Origin: Holophagaceae bacterium UBA692 | GTDB taxonomy: Bacteria > Acidobacteriota > Holophagae > Holophagales > Holophagaceae | Length of the DNA stretch: 37,598 nt | Direction of reading: 5' to 3' | Assembly: GCA_002297665.1 (NCBI GenBank) | Contig: DBMS01000317.1 | Coordinates: forward strand, 1-37,598 | Part shown: in pieces, positions 21,968-31,340 of the stretch | How the letters are laid out: the number at the start of each line of letters is the position of its first letter | Numbering within the stretch: position 1 is the first letter of the stretch | Translations under genes and position numbers: made by a program | Notes under the pieces: model-generated | The model's input: only the letters and a program-made list of their open reading frames with translations | What the model was told of the DNA's origin: nothing | Databases searched by the model: none

Positions 21968-23413
21968 TTATGCCCTAAGTGAACGGGCCTTGGCCCTGCG
22001 CTTGGCCTCGTACATGCGCCGGTCGGCCTCATCCACCAGGCATTCGGGCCCTTCGTCCAGGGCGGGGCATACGGCGGCCACGCCCAGGCTCGCCGTCACG
22101 TGGGGGGCCACATCCGACCGGGCATGGGGCAGACCCAGGTCCGCCAGGGCCGCGGTGATCTGGTCGGCCACGGCCCGCGCCCCGGCCTCGTCGGTGTCCG
22201 GCAGGAGGCACACGAACTCCTCGCCGCCGAAACGCGCGGCCAGGTCCGCGGGCCGGCGCAGGGCCCCCGCGAACGCCGCGGCCACGGCCCTCAGGCAGGC
22301 ATCCCCCGCCACGTGGCCGTAGGTGTCGTTGAAGGTCTTGAAGCAGTCCACGTCCCCCAGGATCAGGGCCAGGGGGCTTCCCTCCCGCCGGCTTCGCTGC
22401 CACTCCCGGGTCAGGACCTGGTCGAAGTGGCGCCGGTTGGCCAGGGCCGTCAGGCCGTCCTGCACCGCCAGTTCCACGAGCCGGTCCTTGGACCGCTTGA
22501 GCTCGATGTGGTTGCGCACCCGGGCCAGCACCGTGGCGGGGTTGATGGGCTTCTGGATGAAGTCGATGGCCCCGGCCTCCAGGGCCCGGATCTCGTCCAC
22601 CTCCCCCTGCAGGGCGGTGAGGAAGAGCACGGGGATCTCGGCGGTGCGGGCGTCTTCCTTGAGGCGCCGGCACACCGAGAACCCGTCCCGCCCGGGCATG
22701 ACGGCGTCCAGGAGGATCAGGTCGGGCCGCTCCGCCAGGGCCTGGGCGAGGGCGGCTTCGCCGTCGCCCGCGGCCACCACCCGGAAGTCCCGGCCCAGGA
22801 CCACGGCCAGCAACCGGCGCACCATGGGGGAATCGTCCACCACCAGCACGGTGGCCGCGCTCGGGGGCGGGGCCTCCACGTCGGCCTCCCCCCCGGCCGG
22901 GGGATCCTCCCGTTCCAGGGCGCGGGCCCCGGGAACCTCCCTGCGCGCGGCCTGGGCGAGGCCCGGCACGACCACCGCCCGGTAGGTCTCCAGGGCCCGC
23001 TCCCACAGCCTCGCCAGGTCCCCCCCGGGCCCGGGGGCCAGGGCCGCCAGGAGGTCGTGGAGGAAGATCATCTCCAGTTCCTCCCGCCGTTCCTCACCCC
23101 TGCAATCCCTGAACACCCACAGGTGCATGCCGGCGGCCCCCAGGGGAACCGGCTCTCCGCAGGCGCGGTAGCCCCGGGAGGCCGCGCGCCCGCGGGCCAG
23201 GAGGGGCAGGATGTCGGGCCCGCCGGGCCCCTGGACCAGGCCCAGCGCCCCGGGGGCGCCCGGGTTGAAGGTCAGCAGGCGCATCTCCCGGTCCAGGATG
23301 AAGGCGTGGCAGCCCATGGCCTCCAGCAGGGCCGTCACCACGGGACCGTCCAGGGGCCCCGGGAACGCAGGTACCGTGGGGAGCGAATCGGGGCCGAGGC
23401 CGGGGATATTCAT
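21968..23413 (-). CDS. Response regulator with GGDEF diguanylate cyclase domain
   Basis: This is a 481-residue protein from ATG 23413; TTG 23449 is an alternative and neither has a clear ribosome site. Residues about 30-110 look PAS-like. They are followed by a short helix FLHDLLAAL (117-125) that resembles a leftover histidine-kinase dimerisation helix without an ATPase domain. A receiver domain (about 187-305) has VVDDS, phosphoacceptor D236 in LLDAVMPG and K288 in QKP. The GGDEF domain (about 315-475) has GGEEF (396-400) and an inhibitory RxxD site (R387-D390) five residues before it. It should make c-di-GMP when phosphorylated, with product inhibition. The mtgA gene follows after 7 bp on the same strand. 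Confidence 0.92.
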   Translation of the reverse strand: MNIPGLGPDSLPTVPAFPGPLDGPVVTALLEAMGCHAFILDREMRLLTFNPGAPGALGLVQGPGGPDILPLLARGRAASRGYRACGEPVPLGAAGMHLWVFRDCRGEERREELEMIFLHDLLAALAPGPGGDLARLWERALETYRAVVVPGLAQAARREVPGARALEREDPPAGGEADVEAPPPSAATVLVVDDSPMVRRLLAVVLGRDFRVVAAGDGEAALAQALAERPDLILLDAVMPGRDGFSVCRRLKEDARTAEIPVLFLTALQGEVDEIRALEAGAIDFIQKPINPATVLARVRNHIELKRSKDRLVELAVQDGLTALANRRHFDQVLTREWQRSRREGSPLALILGDVDCFKTFNDTYGHVAGDACLRAVAAAFAGALRRPADLAARFGGEEFVCLLPDTDEAGARAVADQITAALADLGLPHARSDVAPHVTASLGVAAVCPALDEGPECLVDEADRRMYEAKRRAKARSLRA

Positions 23414-23623
23414 GTTAAGTTCATTCAAGCAGCCCGCCCGATCCAGCAATTACTCACAAATTAGGATCGAGAAACCGATTTGCAATAAATTTTTAATATG
23501 TTTCGAAACGGCAACACGCCCGCGACGACGCGGCATCTTGCTAAAGTGGTCCATCCACGCCTTCGAGCCGAGGAGCCCGCCATCACCGCGCCCCACACCA
23601 GAACCGGGAAACAGGAAGCCTCC

Positions 23624-25261
23624 ATGCTCCGGTCCGCCGGAGTCGTGGGCGCGCTCACGCTGCTCTCGCGCATCACCGGGATGCTCCAGAGCCGGGTGGT
23701 GGCGTACTACCTGGGGGCGGGCCCCGCGGCCGACGCGTTCCTGGTGGCCTTCCGCATCCCCAACCTCCTGCGCAGGTTCACGGCGGAGGGGACCATGACG
23801 TCGGCCTTCCTGCCCACCGTGGGGGAAGTGGAGGCGGTCCGGGGCGAGGCCGCGGCCAAGGAGATGGTGGCGCGGTTCCTGGGAACCCTGGCCCTGCTCC
23901 TGACCTGCCTGTGCGCCCTGGGCATCCCCGCCATGGGCCTGCTGGCCGGCCTCCAGGTGATGGGACGCCTGGCCCCCGGCGCCGGCTGGGGGCACCAGGC
24001 CGGGCTCCTGGCCGACATCCTCCTGGGCCTGCGGCCCGGGCCCCCGGAATACCTGCTCACCACCACCCTGGCCCGCATCATGTTCCCCTACCTCGCCCTG
24101 GTGAGCGTCACCGCGGGCCTCTCGGCGGTCCTGAACCTCAAGGGGCGCTTCGGGCTGCCGGCGTCGGTGTCCACCTTCTGGAACGCCGCCTTCATGGGCA
24201 TCACGCTGGCCTGCCTCACCTGGGGCCCCCGGGCCTGGCGGTCCCCGGAGCGGGCCGCCCTGGTCATGGCCGTGGCGGTGCTGGCGGGGGGCCTGGTGCA
24301 GCTCTTCATCCTCTGGCCGGCCTTCCGGGGCCTGGGCTACGGGATCCGCTGGGGCCTCCACCTCAAGGACCCCGGGGTGCGCACGGCCCTGCGCCGCATG
24401 GCGCCGGGAATCCTGGGGACGGGGATCCACCCCATCAACGTCCTCATCTCCACCACCCTGGCCTCCCAGCTGGCGGTGGGCGCCCAGGCGGTGCTCTTCA
24501 ACGCCAACATGATGAGCGAGATGGTGCTGGGGGTCTTCGCCGCCAGCGTGGCCACCGTGAGCCTGCCGGCCATGAGCCGCCTGGTGGACGCCGGCGACCT
24601 TCCGGGCCTGCGCAAGAGCCTGGCGTCGGCCCTGCGGGGCACGGCGGTGCTGGCCATCCCCGGCGCGGTGGGGATGGCGGTCCTGGCCCGTCCCATCATC
24701 GCCCTCATCTTCCAGACGGGGCGCTATTCCGCCCGCGACGTGGAATGGACCGCCACCACCCTGGCCTTCCAGGCCGTGGGCATCCTGTTCGTGGCCACGG
24801 GCCGGGTGACCGCCCAGTGCCTTTACGCCCTGAAGGACTACCGGCGCCCCGCCTACGCCGCCCTCCTGGGCATGGGGGTGAACGTGGTGCTCTCGTACGT
24901 CCTCATGAAGCCCCTGGGCACCGGGGGCATCGCCCTGGCCAACGGCCTGGCCAGCATCGCGGGGCTGGGCTTCATGGCCGCCGGCCTGGGCCGGCGCATG
25001 CCGGGGCTCCCGGTGCGGGAGGTGGCGGGCGGCTGGCTCTCCATGGGGACGGCGGCGGCGCTCATGGGACTCCTGGCCTGGCAGGGCGGGCGGTTCCTGG
25101 GCCTGTCGGCCTTCCGCGGGCTCTCCGGCACCAGCGTCCGGTTGTTCCCCCTCATCGCCCTGTGCGCGGTCGTGTACGGAGGCCTGCTGCTGCTCTTTCG
25201 GGTGCCCGAGGGGGCCTCCCTGGCCGCCATGCTCGCCCGCAAAGCGGGCCGGAAAGGGTGA
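23624..25261 (+). CDS. murJ: Lipid II flippase MurJ
   Basis: This 545-residue MviN/MurJ (MOP superfamily) inner-membrane protein moves lipid II to the periplasm for peptidoglycan assembly. The start at ATG 23624, after AGGA, gives the usual N-terminus MLRSAGVVGALTLLSRITGM. The frame is open further upstream but without family resemblance. The typical motif region ADAFLVAFRIPNLLRRFTAEG and SAFLPTVGE follows. About 14 hydrophobic segments fill the rest, and the central PGILGTGIHPINVLIST is also family-like. It is divergent from the GGDEF-mtgA pair, so two peptidoglycan genes flank the cyclase gene. Confidence 0.95.
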   Translation: MLRSAGVVGALTLLSRITGMLQSRVVAYYLGAGPAADAFLVAFRIPNLLRRFTAEGTMTSAFLPTVGEVEAVRGEAAAKEMVARFLGTLALLLTCLCALGIPAMGLLAGLQVMGRLAPGAGWGHQAGLLADILLGLRPGPPEYLLTTTLARIMFPYLALVSVTAGLSAVLNLKGRFGLPASVSTFWNAAFMGITLACLTWGPRAWRSPERAALVMAVAVLAGGLVQLFILWPAFRGLGYGIRWGLHLKDPGVRTALRRMAPGILGTGIHPINVLISTTLASQLAVGAQAVLFNANMMSEMVLGVFAASVATVSLPAMSRLVDAGDLPGLRKSLASALRGTAVLAIPGAVGMAVLARPIIALIFQTGRYSARDVEWTATTLAFQAVGILFVATGRVTAQCLYALKDYRRPAYAALLGMGVNVVLSYVLMKPLGTGGIALANGLASIAGLGFMAAGLGRRMPGLPVREVAGGWLSMGTAAALMGLLAWQGGRFLGLSAFRGLSGTSVRLFPLIALCAVVYGGLLLLFRVPEGASLAAMLARKAGRKG

Positions 25262-25328
25262 CCCGGGCCCCAATGGGGTGCGGGCGGGCCCGGGCACTGG
25301 CATAATCTAGGAACCCACAGGAGTCTTC

Positions 25329-26456
25329 ATGTCCGTCCCCATGCTCGAACTCGCGCCCCAGAACGCTTCGGTCAAGGAGAAGATCCTCGAGGGGCTCTCC
25401 GCCATCATCGACCGCTCCAGCTTCGTCCTGGGCGAGAACGTCAAGGGCCTGGAAGCCGAGCTGTCCGAGTATTCCGGCGCGAAATACGCCGTCGGCATGT
25501 CCAGCGGCACCGACGCCCTCCTGGTGGCCCTGATGGCCCTGGACATCAAGCACGGGGACGAGGTGATCCTCCCCTCCTTCACCTTCTTCGCCACCGCGGG
25601 CGTCGTGTCCCGCCTGGGGGCCACGCCGGTCTTCATCGACCTGGACCCCGAGACCTTCAACGTCACCGGCGCCCTGGTGGAGGCCGCCATCACCCCCCGC
25701 ACCAAGGCCATCGTCCCGGTGCACCTCTTCGGCCAGCTGGCCGAGATGCCGGCCATCATGGCGGTGGCGGACAAGCACGGCATCCCGGTGCTCGAGGACG
25801 CCTGCCAGTCCCTGGGCGCCAAGGGCTGGGGCCGTTCCGCGGGGCAGTTCGGCCAGATGACCGGGTGCAGCTTCTACCCCACCAAGAACCTGGGCGCCTT
25901 CGGCGACGCGGGCATGACCCTCATCCGGGACGACGAGGCCCTGGCCGCCAAGGTCCGCCGCCTGCGGGTGCACGGCATGGAGCCCGTCTACGTGCACCAC
26001 GAGATCGGCATGAACGGCCGCATCGACGAGTTCCAGGGCCTGGTGCTCCGGGCCAAGCTCCCCATGCTCGAGGGCTGGCACGAGGGCCGGCGCCGGCACG
26101 CCAAGTGGTACTTCGAACGCCTCACGGCCATCACCCCCGACCTCATGGTCCTGCCCGGGGAGAAGGTGCCGAACGGGCGGCATATCTATAATCAATTCAC
26201 AGTTCGCGTGAAGGGCGGACGCCGGGACGCCCTCATGGCCCACCTGCGCGGCCTGGGCATCGGCTGCGCCGTCTACTACCCCATCTGCCTCCACGAACAG
26301 CCCTGCTTCGAGTATCTTGGCTACAAGAAGGGCCGCCTTGCGGAATCCGAGCTGGCCAGCCAGGAGGTGCTCAGCCTTCCGGTCTACCCGGAAATGACGC
26401 CGGCGATGCTGGAGGAAGTGGCCCAGGGGCTGCTGTCCTTCTTCGGGATGAAATAG
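25329..26456 (+). CDS. DegT/DnrJ/EryC1/StrS-family PLP aminotransferase
   Basis: This 375-residue enzyme has AGGAG 5 bp before its ATG. It is a fold-type I, PLP-dependent sugar aminotransferase. Seen are GMSSGTDALLVALMAL (cofactor phosphate region), DEVILPSFTFFATA, VPVHLFGQLAEMP, LEDACQSLGA, the Schiff-base Lys186 in SFYPTKNLGAFGDAG, and GMNGRIDEFQGLVLRAKL. Family members aminate nucleotide-linked keto-sugars for lipopolysaccharide, O-antigen or glycoprotein sugars. The exact substrate cannot be read from the sequence. No sugar-nucleotide genes are adjacent, so it may act in a pathway encoded elsewhere. CATAAT (25301-25306) could be its -10 box. Confidence 0.92.
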   Translation: MSVPMLELAPQNASVKEKILEGLSAIIDRSSFVLGENVKGLEAELSEYSGAKYAVGMSSGTDALLVALMALDIKHGDEVILPSFTFFATAGVVSRLGATPVFIDLDPETFNVTGALVEAAITPRTKAIVPVHLFGQLAEMPAIMAVADKHGIPVLEDACQSLGAKGWGRSAGQFGQMTGCSFYPTKNLGAFGDAGMTLIRDDEALAAKVRRLRVHGMEPVYVHHEIGMNGRIDEFQGLVLRAKLPMLEGWHEGRRRHAKWYFERLTAITPDLMVLPGEKVPNGRHIYNQFTVRVKGGRRDALMAHLRGLGIGCAVYYPICLHEQPCFEYLGYKKGRLAESELASQEVLSLPVYPEMTPAMLEEVAQGLLSFFGMK

Positions 26457-26473
26457 GGAATTAATTCAAGACT

Positions 26474-26491
26474 TTCGGGTCGGTTCCCGAA
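26474..26491 (+). other. Hairpin between the aminotransferase and hybrid kinase genes
   Basis: TTCGGG and CCCGAA form a perfect 6-bp stem with a 6-nt loop, 17 bp after the aminotransferase stop. AATAAG-type sequence rather than a T-run follows, so it would at best be a weak terminator. Confidence 0.35.
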
Positions 26492-26543
26492 TAATAAGTG
26501 GTACCTGGGGAAAACCTGCCCCGTTGGGTGTCGTGGGGCCACC

Positions 26544-29360
26544 GTGAAGATCCGCCGTCCAGCCTGGCTCGATAGCCTGACCGTCACGGTCGTGATCACC
26601 CTGTTCCTGGCCCTGGGTTTCCAGACCTGGATGCTCGTGCAGGGCCGCCAGCGGGCCCTCGAGTTCATTTCCACCCGGGCCGCGAACCGGGCCCAGGCCA
26701 CGGCCCACCGGGTCCAGGAGATCCTCAAGGAGGTGGACCTCATCCTCCTGGACGTGCGGGAGCACCTGGACGGGGACGACCTGGCCCGGCGCGCCGCCGA
26801 CCCGCGCAAGGACGCGGCCATGCGGACCTTTCTCCGCCAGCAGGCCGCCAAGATCCCGCAGGTCCGGATGCTGCATGTGATCGACCGGGACGGCTGGTAC
26901 CACTTTTCCACCGTCGACCCCCTGCCGCCCGTGAACATCTCGGACCGCAGCTATTTCCAGGAACAGCGGGACGCCATCGCGGACGAGATGAGGGTTTCCG
27001 ACCCGTTCCTGGGCCGGGTCTCCCAGCGCTGGGGCGTCTTCCCTTCCCGGCGCGTCACGGATTCCCGGGGGCGCTTCGCGGGCATCGTCGTGGCCACGCT
27101 GGACACCCAGACCCTGGGCTCGGTGATGGTGGCGGTGGACCAGTCGCAGTGGGTGCTGTCCCTGCACGCCATGGACCACCAGCTCATCGCGCGCTCCCCG
27201 GCGGGGCCCATCGGAACCCGCATTCCCGAGGGGCGGCTGGATTCCATCTGGAAGGGGCCCACCGTGTTCCAGGGGATCGCCATGGGCGAGGCGAAGCCGC
27301 ACATCTGGGCCGGCTGGCAGGTGCCGGGCACCACGCTCTACACCGTGGCGGGGTACTCGAAGGCGCGCGCCCTGGCCCAATGGCGGCGGGACCTGCAGAT
27401 CAACGCCGTGGTGGCCTGCCTCCTGGTGGCCGGATGCGTGGGCATCCTCATCCTCCTGGCGCGGGACCGCAGGGCCGCCAGTTCCGCCATCCTTCTCCAG
27501 GAGCGCCTGGCCATCGCCGCCCAGGGCGCGGGCATCGGCATCTTCGACTGGGACCTGCTCCAGCGCCGGCTCCACTGGGACGACGGCATGTACCGCCTCA
27601 TGGGCCTAAGCAGGGAGGACCTGCCCTCCCCCGGGGCCACCTGGATGGACCATGTGGATGCCCGGGACCGGGACCAGGTCGTCCAGGACTTCCAGGCGGC
27701 CCTGGCGGACGAGGGCCTCCACGTGAACCAGTTCCGGATCCGGTGGCCGGACCAATCCCTGCGCCACCTCCGCATCGCGGCCCGCAACCTCCGGGACGGC
27801 ACGGGCCAGGCGGTGCGCATGGTCGGCATCGTCTACGACGTCACCCAGGCCGAAAAGGCCCAGGAGGACCTGCGGAACAGCGAAGCCTACTTCCGCACCC
27901 TGTTCGAGGCCGTGCCCGCGGCCGTGGCGGTACTGCGCGACGGCCAGGTCATCGATTCCAATCCTCGGTACCTGCAGGTCTTCCAGGCCACGGACCCGCC
28001 CTGGGTCCTGGCCCCAACCCGCCAGCCCGACGGCAGCCACTCCCGCGACCACGGCGAACGCCTGGCCGCCGCGGCCCGGGCCGGCGAGGTGCAGCGCGTC
28101 AACTGGCAGTGCCGGCGTCCGGACGGGTCCCTGTTCGACACCGAAATCACCGTCACCGGGTTCCGGCACCGGGAGGACGACCTGCTGATGGTCATCGTCC
28201 GGGACCTGACCGCCATCCGGGAAATGGAGATCAAGCTCCACCAGGCCCAGAAGCTGGATGCCCTCGGGCAGCTGGCGGGGGGCGTGGCCCACGACTTCAA
28301 CAACATGCTTTCGGCCATCCGCTCGGCGGCCGAGCTCCTGCAGGAGGAGGCCCCCGGGGAACGCCCGGCGCGCCTGGCCGGCACCATCGTGGCCGCGGCG
28401 GACCGGGCGGGGCAGCTCACCCGGCAACTGCTGGCTTTCGCCCGGAAGGGCAAGATCCTCTCCACCCCTACCGATGTTCATCTCATCATCAACGAGGCCG
28501 TGACCCTCCTGGAACGCACCATCGACCGCCGGATCCGCATCGAGCAGCGGTTCCTCGCCGCGGACGCCACGGTGGTGGGGGATCCCACCCAGATCCAGAG
28601 CGCCCTCCTCAACCTGGCCGTCAACGCCCGGGACGCCATGCCCGAGGGCGGCCTGCTCACCTTCGCCACCGAGACGGTGCCCATCGAAGGGCCCGCCTGC
28701 GCGCAGGGAAGCTTCTGGCTCGAACCGGGCGAGCACCTCCACGTGACGGTGGCGGACCAGGGCTGCGGCATCCCGGAAGCCAACCTGAACCACATCTTCG
28801 ATCCCTTCTTCACCACCAAGGAGGCCAGCAAGGGCACCGGCCTGGGCCTGGCGGCGGTGTTCGGGACGATGGCTTCCCACAAGGGTGCGGTCACGGTGGA
28901 ATCCCGGGAGGGGGAAGGCACCGTCTTCCACCTCTACCTGCCCCTGGCCCAGGCCGGAGTGCGGGAGGCCCAGGCCGCCGCCCCGGGCCCCCTTCCCGTC
29001 GGCACCGGCCGGATCCTGGTGGTGGAGGACGAGGACCTGGTGCGCACCGCCACGACCTTGTCCCTGGAATCCCTGGGCTACGAGGTCCACCCGGTGGCCG
29101 ACCCGGAAGCCGCCCTGCGCCACTACGCGGACCATCACGCGGGCATGAAGGCCGTGATCCTGGACATGGTCCTGCCCGGGTCCTCCGGGGAACGCCTGGC
29201 CGCGGACCTGCGGGCCGTCGATGCGGCCGTGCCCATCGTCCTGGTCAGCGGCCTGCCCCGGGCCGCCACTCCCGCCCAACTGCGGGCGCAGGGCATCGCG
29301 GGGTTCCTGCAGAAGCCCCTGGACCGCCGGGAGCTCGGGGACCTGCTGGCGGGACTCTAG
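26544..29360 (+). CDS. Hybrid sensor histidine kinase (periplasmic sensor, PAS, HisKA, HATPase, REC)
   Basis: This 938-residue inner-membrane protein starts at GTG 26544. Two transmembrane segments (about residues 12-32 and 287-308) flank a periplasmic dCache/PDC-like sensor containing DRSYFQEQRD and FAGIVVATLD. Two PAS domains follow (about 325-440 and 450-560). HisKA has phospho-acceptor His583 in VAHDFNNMLSAIRSAAEL. The ATPase domain shows NLAVNARDAMPEGG, DQGCGIPEANLNHIFDPFFT and TGLGLAAV. A C-terminal receiver domain (about 828-938) has ILVVEDED, Asp874 in VILDMVLPG and QKPLD. Signals from the periplasm would be passed through internal phosphotransfer. No output regulator is adjacent. It converges with the lipoprotein gene, with only 6 bp between stop codons. 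Confidence 0.93.
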   Translation: MKIRRPAWLDSLTVTVVITLFLALGFQTWMLVQGRQRALEFISTRAANRAQATAHRVQEILKEVDLILLDVREHLDGDDLARRAADPRKDAAMRTFLRQQAAKIPQVRMLHVIDRDGWYHFSTVDPLPPVNISDRSYFQEQRDAIADEMRVSDPFLGRVSQRWGVFPSRRVTDSRGRFAGIVVATLDTQTLGSVMVAVDQSQWVLSLHAMDHQLIARSPAGPIGTRIPEGRLDSIWKGPTVFQGIAMGEAKPHIWAGWQVPGTTLYTVAGYSKARALAQWRRDLQINAVVACLLVAGCVGILILLARDRRAASSAILLQERLAIAAQGAGIGIFDWDLLQRRLHWDDGMYRLMGLSREDLPSPGATWMDHVDARDRDQVVQDFQAALADEGLHVNQFRIRWPDQSLRHLRIAARNLRDGTGQAVRMVGIVYDVTQAEKAQEDLRNSEAYFRTLFEAVPAAVAVLRDGQVIDSNPRYLQVFQATDPPWVLAPTRQPDGSHSRDHGERLAAAARAGEVQRVNWQCRRPDGSLFDTEITVTGFRHREDDLLMVIVRDLTAIREMEIKLHQAQKLDALGQLAGGVAHDFNNMLSAIRSAAELLQEEAPGERPARLAGTIVAAADRAGQLTRQLLAFARKGKILSTPTDVHLIINEAVTLLERTIDRRIRIEQRFLAADATVVGDPTQIQSALLNLAVNARDAMPEGGLLTFATETVPIEGPACAQGSFWLEPGEHLHVTVADQGCGIPEANLNHIFDPFFTTKEASKGTGLGLAAVFGTMASHKGAVTVESREGEGTVFHLYLPLAQAGVREAQAAAPGPLPVGTGRILVVEDEDLVRTATTLSLESLGYEVHPVADPEAALRHYADHHAGMKAVILDMVLPGSSGERLAADLRAVDAAVPIVLVSGLPRAATPAQLRAQGIAGFLQKPLDRRELGDLLAGL

Positions 29361-29366
29361 GACCTC

Positions 29367-30311
29367 CTAGCTGTCCAACTCTTCCTTGCGCCCCGTCTGG
29401 CCCATTTCCAGCAAACGGTCATTGGCGCGCCCGGCCCATTCGCTGCCGGGGTAGCTCTCCACCAGCTTCTGGTAGAAGCCCTTGGCCTCATCCTTGTACT
29501 TGGCCAGTTCATCCTTCACCAGCTCCGTGAAGGCCTTGGTGTACTCCTTCAGTTCCTCCTTGGTGAGCTTGGAGGCATCATCCTTCTTGACCTTGGCCAG
29601 CCAGTCCTTGTTGAACTGCTTGATGACCTCGGTGTTGACGGGGCGCTGGCGCATGGCCTCGCCCAGGTAGTAGTACGCCCGTTCCCGGTCCACGTACTCG
29701 GGGTAGGTCTCCATCAGCGACTTGAGCCGCATCTCGGCGGGGGCGAACTGGTAGTTCTTCACCATGAAGATGCCCACCATGAGCTCGGATTCCGCCAGGC
29801 GCCGCCAGCACTGGGTGACCTTGGCCTTGGCGTCCACGGCGTAGGCGGAACCCGGGGCCTCCTTCAGGAGGGTCTGGAAGGCTTCCAGCGCCCTGCGGGT
29901 TTCCGACTGGTCCCGCTCGGCGTTCTCGATAACCGCGTAGTGGCAGAGGGCGATGCGGTACAGGGCGTAGTCCCTGCGCTCGTGGCGGGGGAAGTAGTTC
30001 AGGAAGCTCTGGTACTCCACCAGGGCCTCGGGGTAGGTGGACGTCGACCCGAAGAAGAAACTGTCGGCGATCAGCAGCTTGGCGAGGGGGAATTCCTTGG
30101 AGGAGGGCAGACGCTCTTCGATGACCCGCAGCACCTTGCGGCCCTCGTCCCATTTGCCGTTCTGCAGGTAGATCTCTCCCTCGGCCAGGATCTGGGCCGC
30201 GGTCTGGCCCGCGGCCTCCTCGGGCTTGGCCTTGGGCTTGCGGCAGGCCGCCGCCCCGACCAACAGCAGGACGCCGCAGGCGAGAGTGGGAAGCGTTCGG
30301 GAGAGGTTCAT
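29367..30311 (-). CDS. Outer-membrane lipoprotein of the BamD/TPR type
   Basis: This 314-residue protein starts at ATG 30311, with AAAGGA about 5 bp upstream. The N-terminus is a lipoprotein signal peptide, with LACGVLLLVGAAAC as a somewhat unusual lipobox ending at Cys23. The mature part is a row of helical repeats: AEGEIYLQNGKWDEG, YPEALVEYQSFLNYFPRHER, FQTLLKEAPGSAY and AEMRLKSLMETYPEY. A final YQKLVESYPGSEWAGRA also fits the TPR-like repeats of BamD/YfiO. BamD helps insert outer-membrane beta-barrel proteins. The protein is longer than the classic ~245 residues and has a Lys/Glu-rich insertion (about 225-260). It follows the hydrolase gene by 17 bp. A general tetratricopeptide lipoprotein is an alternative. 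Confidence 0.8.
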   Translation of the reverse strand: MNLSRTLPTLACGVLLLVGAAACRKPKAKPEEAAGQTAAQILAEGEIYLQNGKWDEGRKVLRVIEERLPSSKEFPLAKLLIADSFFFGSTSTYPEALVEYQSFLNYFPRHERRDYALYRIALCHYAVIENAERDQSETRRALEAFQTLLKEAPGSAYAVDAKAKVTQCWRRLAESELMVGIFMVKNYQFAPAEMRLKSLMETYPEYVDRERAYYYLGEAMRQRPVNTEVIKQFNKDWLAKVKKDDASKLTKEELKEYTKAFTELVKDELAKYKDEAKGFYQKLVESYPGSEWAGRANDRLLEMGQTGRKEELDS

Positions 30312-30328
30312 GGATTTCCTTTGGATTC

Positions 30329-31261
30329 TCAATTCAACATGGCGGCAGGGAGGGCATTGGTTCCTGCGTTGGCGGGAAAAACCTTGGCCAGCCAATCCTC
30401 GGTGATGCGTTCGGCGTCGCTCCGGCGCAGATCGTGGAAGACCTCGTGAAGGAAGCCCGCGAGCCGGTGCCGCTCCAGCCGCTCCGGAGGCACGGCCTTC
30501 CACAGCGCGTCGGCCGCGTCGGGATCGGCGACGGTGTCCTGGCCAGCCTCCAGGAGGAGGATGGGGCGGTCCAGTTCGGCCCCCATGGGCAGGATCTCGC
30601 GCCGCCCCTCCTCCATGGCGTCCAGGAAGGCCGCGGTGACGAGGTGGTGGCAGAGGGGGTCGTCCCAGTAGCGCTGGACCAGGACGGGGTCGGAGCAGAC
30701 CTGGGTCTTGTCCCCCTTGATGTCCAGGGGCCGGTGGGGGGCCACGTACAGCAGGACCTTCTGCAGGACCCGCAGCGCAAGGGGAATCTCCCGCAGCACG
30801 ACCGCGGGGCTGGAGGCGATGAGGCCGTCCAGGGCGTCCGGGTGCCAGAGCAGGACCAGCAGCCCCACCAGGCCCCCGAAACTGTGCCCGAGCAGCACCT
30901 GGGGCCACACGGGCCGCAGGGACCCCCGGCTCAGGGTGTCGTTCAGCCGCTCCTGGCGCAGGACCAGGGCCAGGTCCTCCACCGGGGCCTTGATGCCCCG
31001 GGCGTCGCCCCGGACCCCGCCGCTGCGCCCGAAGCCCTGGTGGTCCATGGCGGTGACGGACCAGCCGGTGCGGTGCAGCCACCGGGCGGTGTGCCGGTAC
31101 CGCTCCCCGTGCTCCCCGTATCCCGGGGCGATCACCACCCGGCCGCGGGGGTCGGGGTGGTCCCACCGCGCCCAGGCCAGGGGGGCGCCCCCATGCCCGG
31201 TCAGGAACCCCCTGGCGGTGGGCTCCATGTCCTCGGGCAGGATGGAAAGGTTCTCCGGCAT
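30329..31261 (-). CDS. Alpha/beta hydrolase (monoacylglycerol-lipase-like)
   Basis: This 310-residue serine hydrolase is probably a lysophospholipase or monoacylglycerol lipase. Seen are the oxyanion-side motif VIAPGYGEHGERYRHTARWL, MDHQGFGRSGG, nucleophile Ser127 in LLGHSFGG, an acidic residue in LLEAGQDTVADPDA, and the catalytic His in GFLHEVFHD. It has no signal peptide, so it is cytosolic or membrane-peripheral. The ATG at 31261 has only a weak ribosome site; ATG 31228 is an alternative. It is co-directional with the BamD-like gene 17 bp downstream, suggesting a small cell-envelope operon. It is divergent from prfB (79 bp). Confidence 0.9.
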   Translation of the reverse strand: MPENLSILPEDMEPTARGFLTGHGGAPLAWARWDHPDPRGRVVIAPGYGEHGERYRHTARWLHRTGWSVTAMDHQGFGRSGGVRGDARGIKAPVEDLALVLRQERLNDTLSRGSLRPVWPQVLLGHSFGGLVGLLVLLWHPDALDGLIASSPAVVLREIPLALRVLQKVLLYVAPHRPLDIKGDKTQVCSDPVLVQRYWDDPLCHHLVTAAFLDAMEEGRREILPMGAELDRPILLLEAGQDTVADPDAADALWKAVPPERLERHRLAGFLHEVFHDLRRSDAERITEDWLAKVFPANAGTNALPAAMLN

Positions 31262-31340
31262 CCCATGAGGATACCTTGGGATTCACGGAACTTGGCCCCC
31301 CAGGTTTCAGAAGGGGCCCCGGAACGGCTACGATGGGGGG

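Noticed and set aside
23450..25303. Very long minus-strand frame opposite murJ
   Set aside because: It is Gly/His/Arg/Gln-rich with no motif and lies exactly opposite a convincing MurJ. It is a shadow typical of high-GC coding DNA.
26178..26206. AT-rich promoter-like patch inside the aminotransferase gene
   Set aside because: It encodes the in-frame residues RHIYNQFTV of a conserved enzyme, and no gene starts downstream of it within a reasonable distance.
27149..29530. 793-codon plus frame overlapping the hybrid kinase in another phase
   Set aside because: Pro/Gly/Arg/His-rich out-of-frame shadow of the kinase, without domains.
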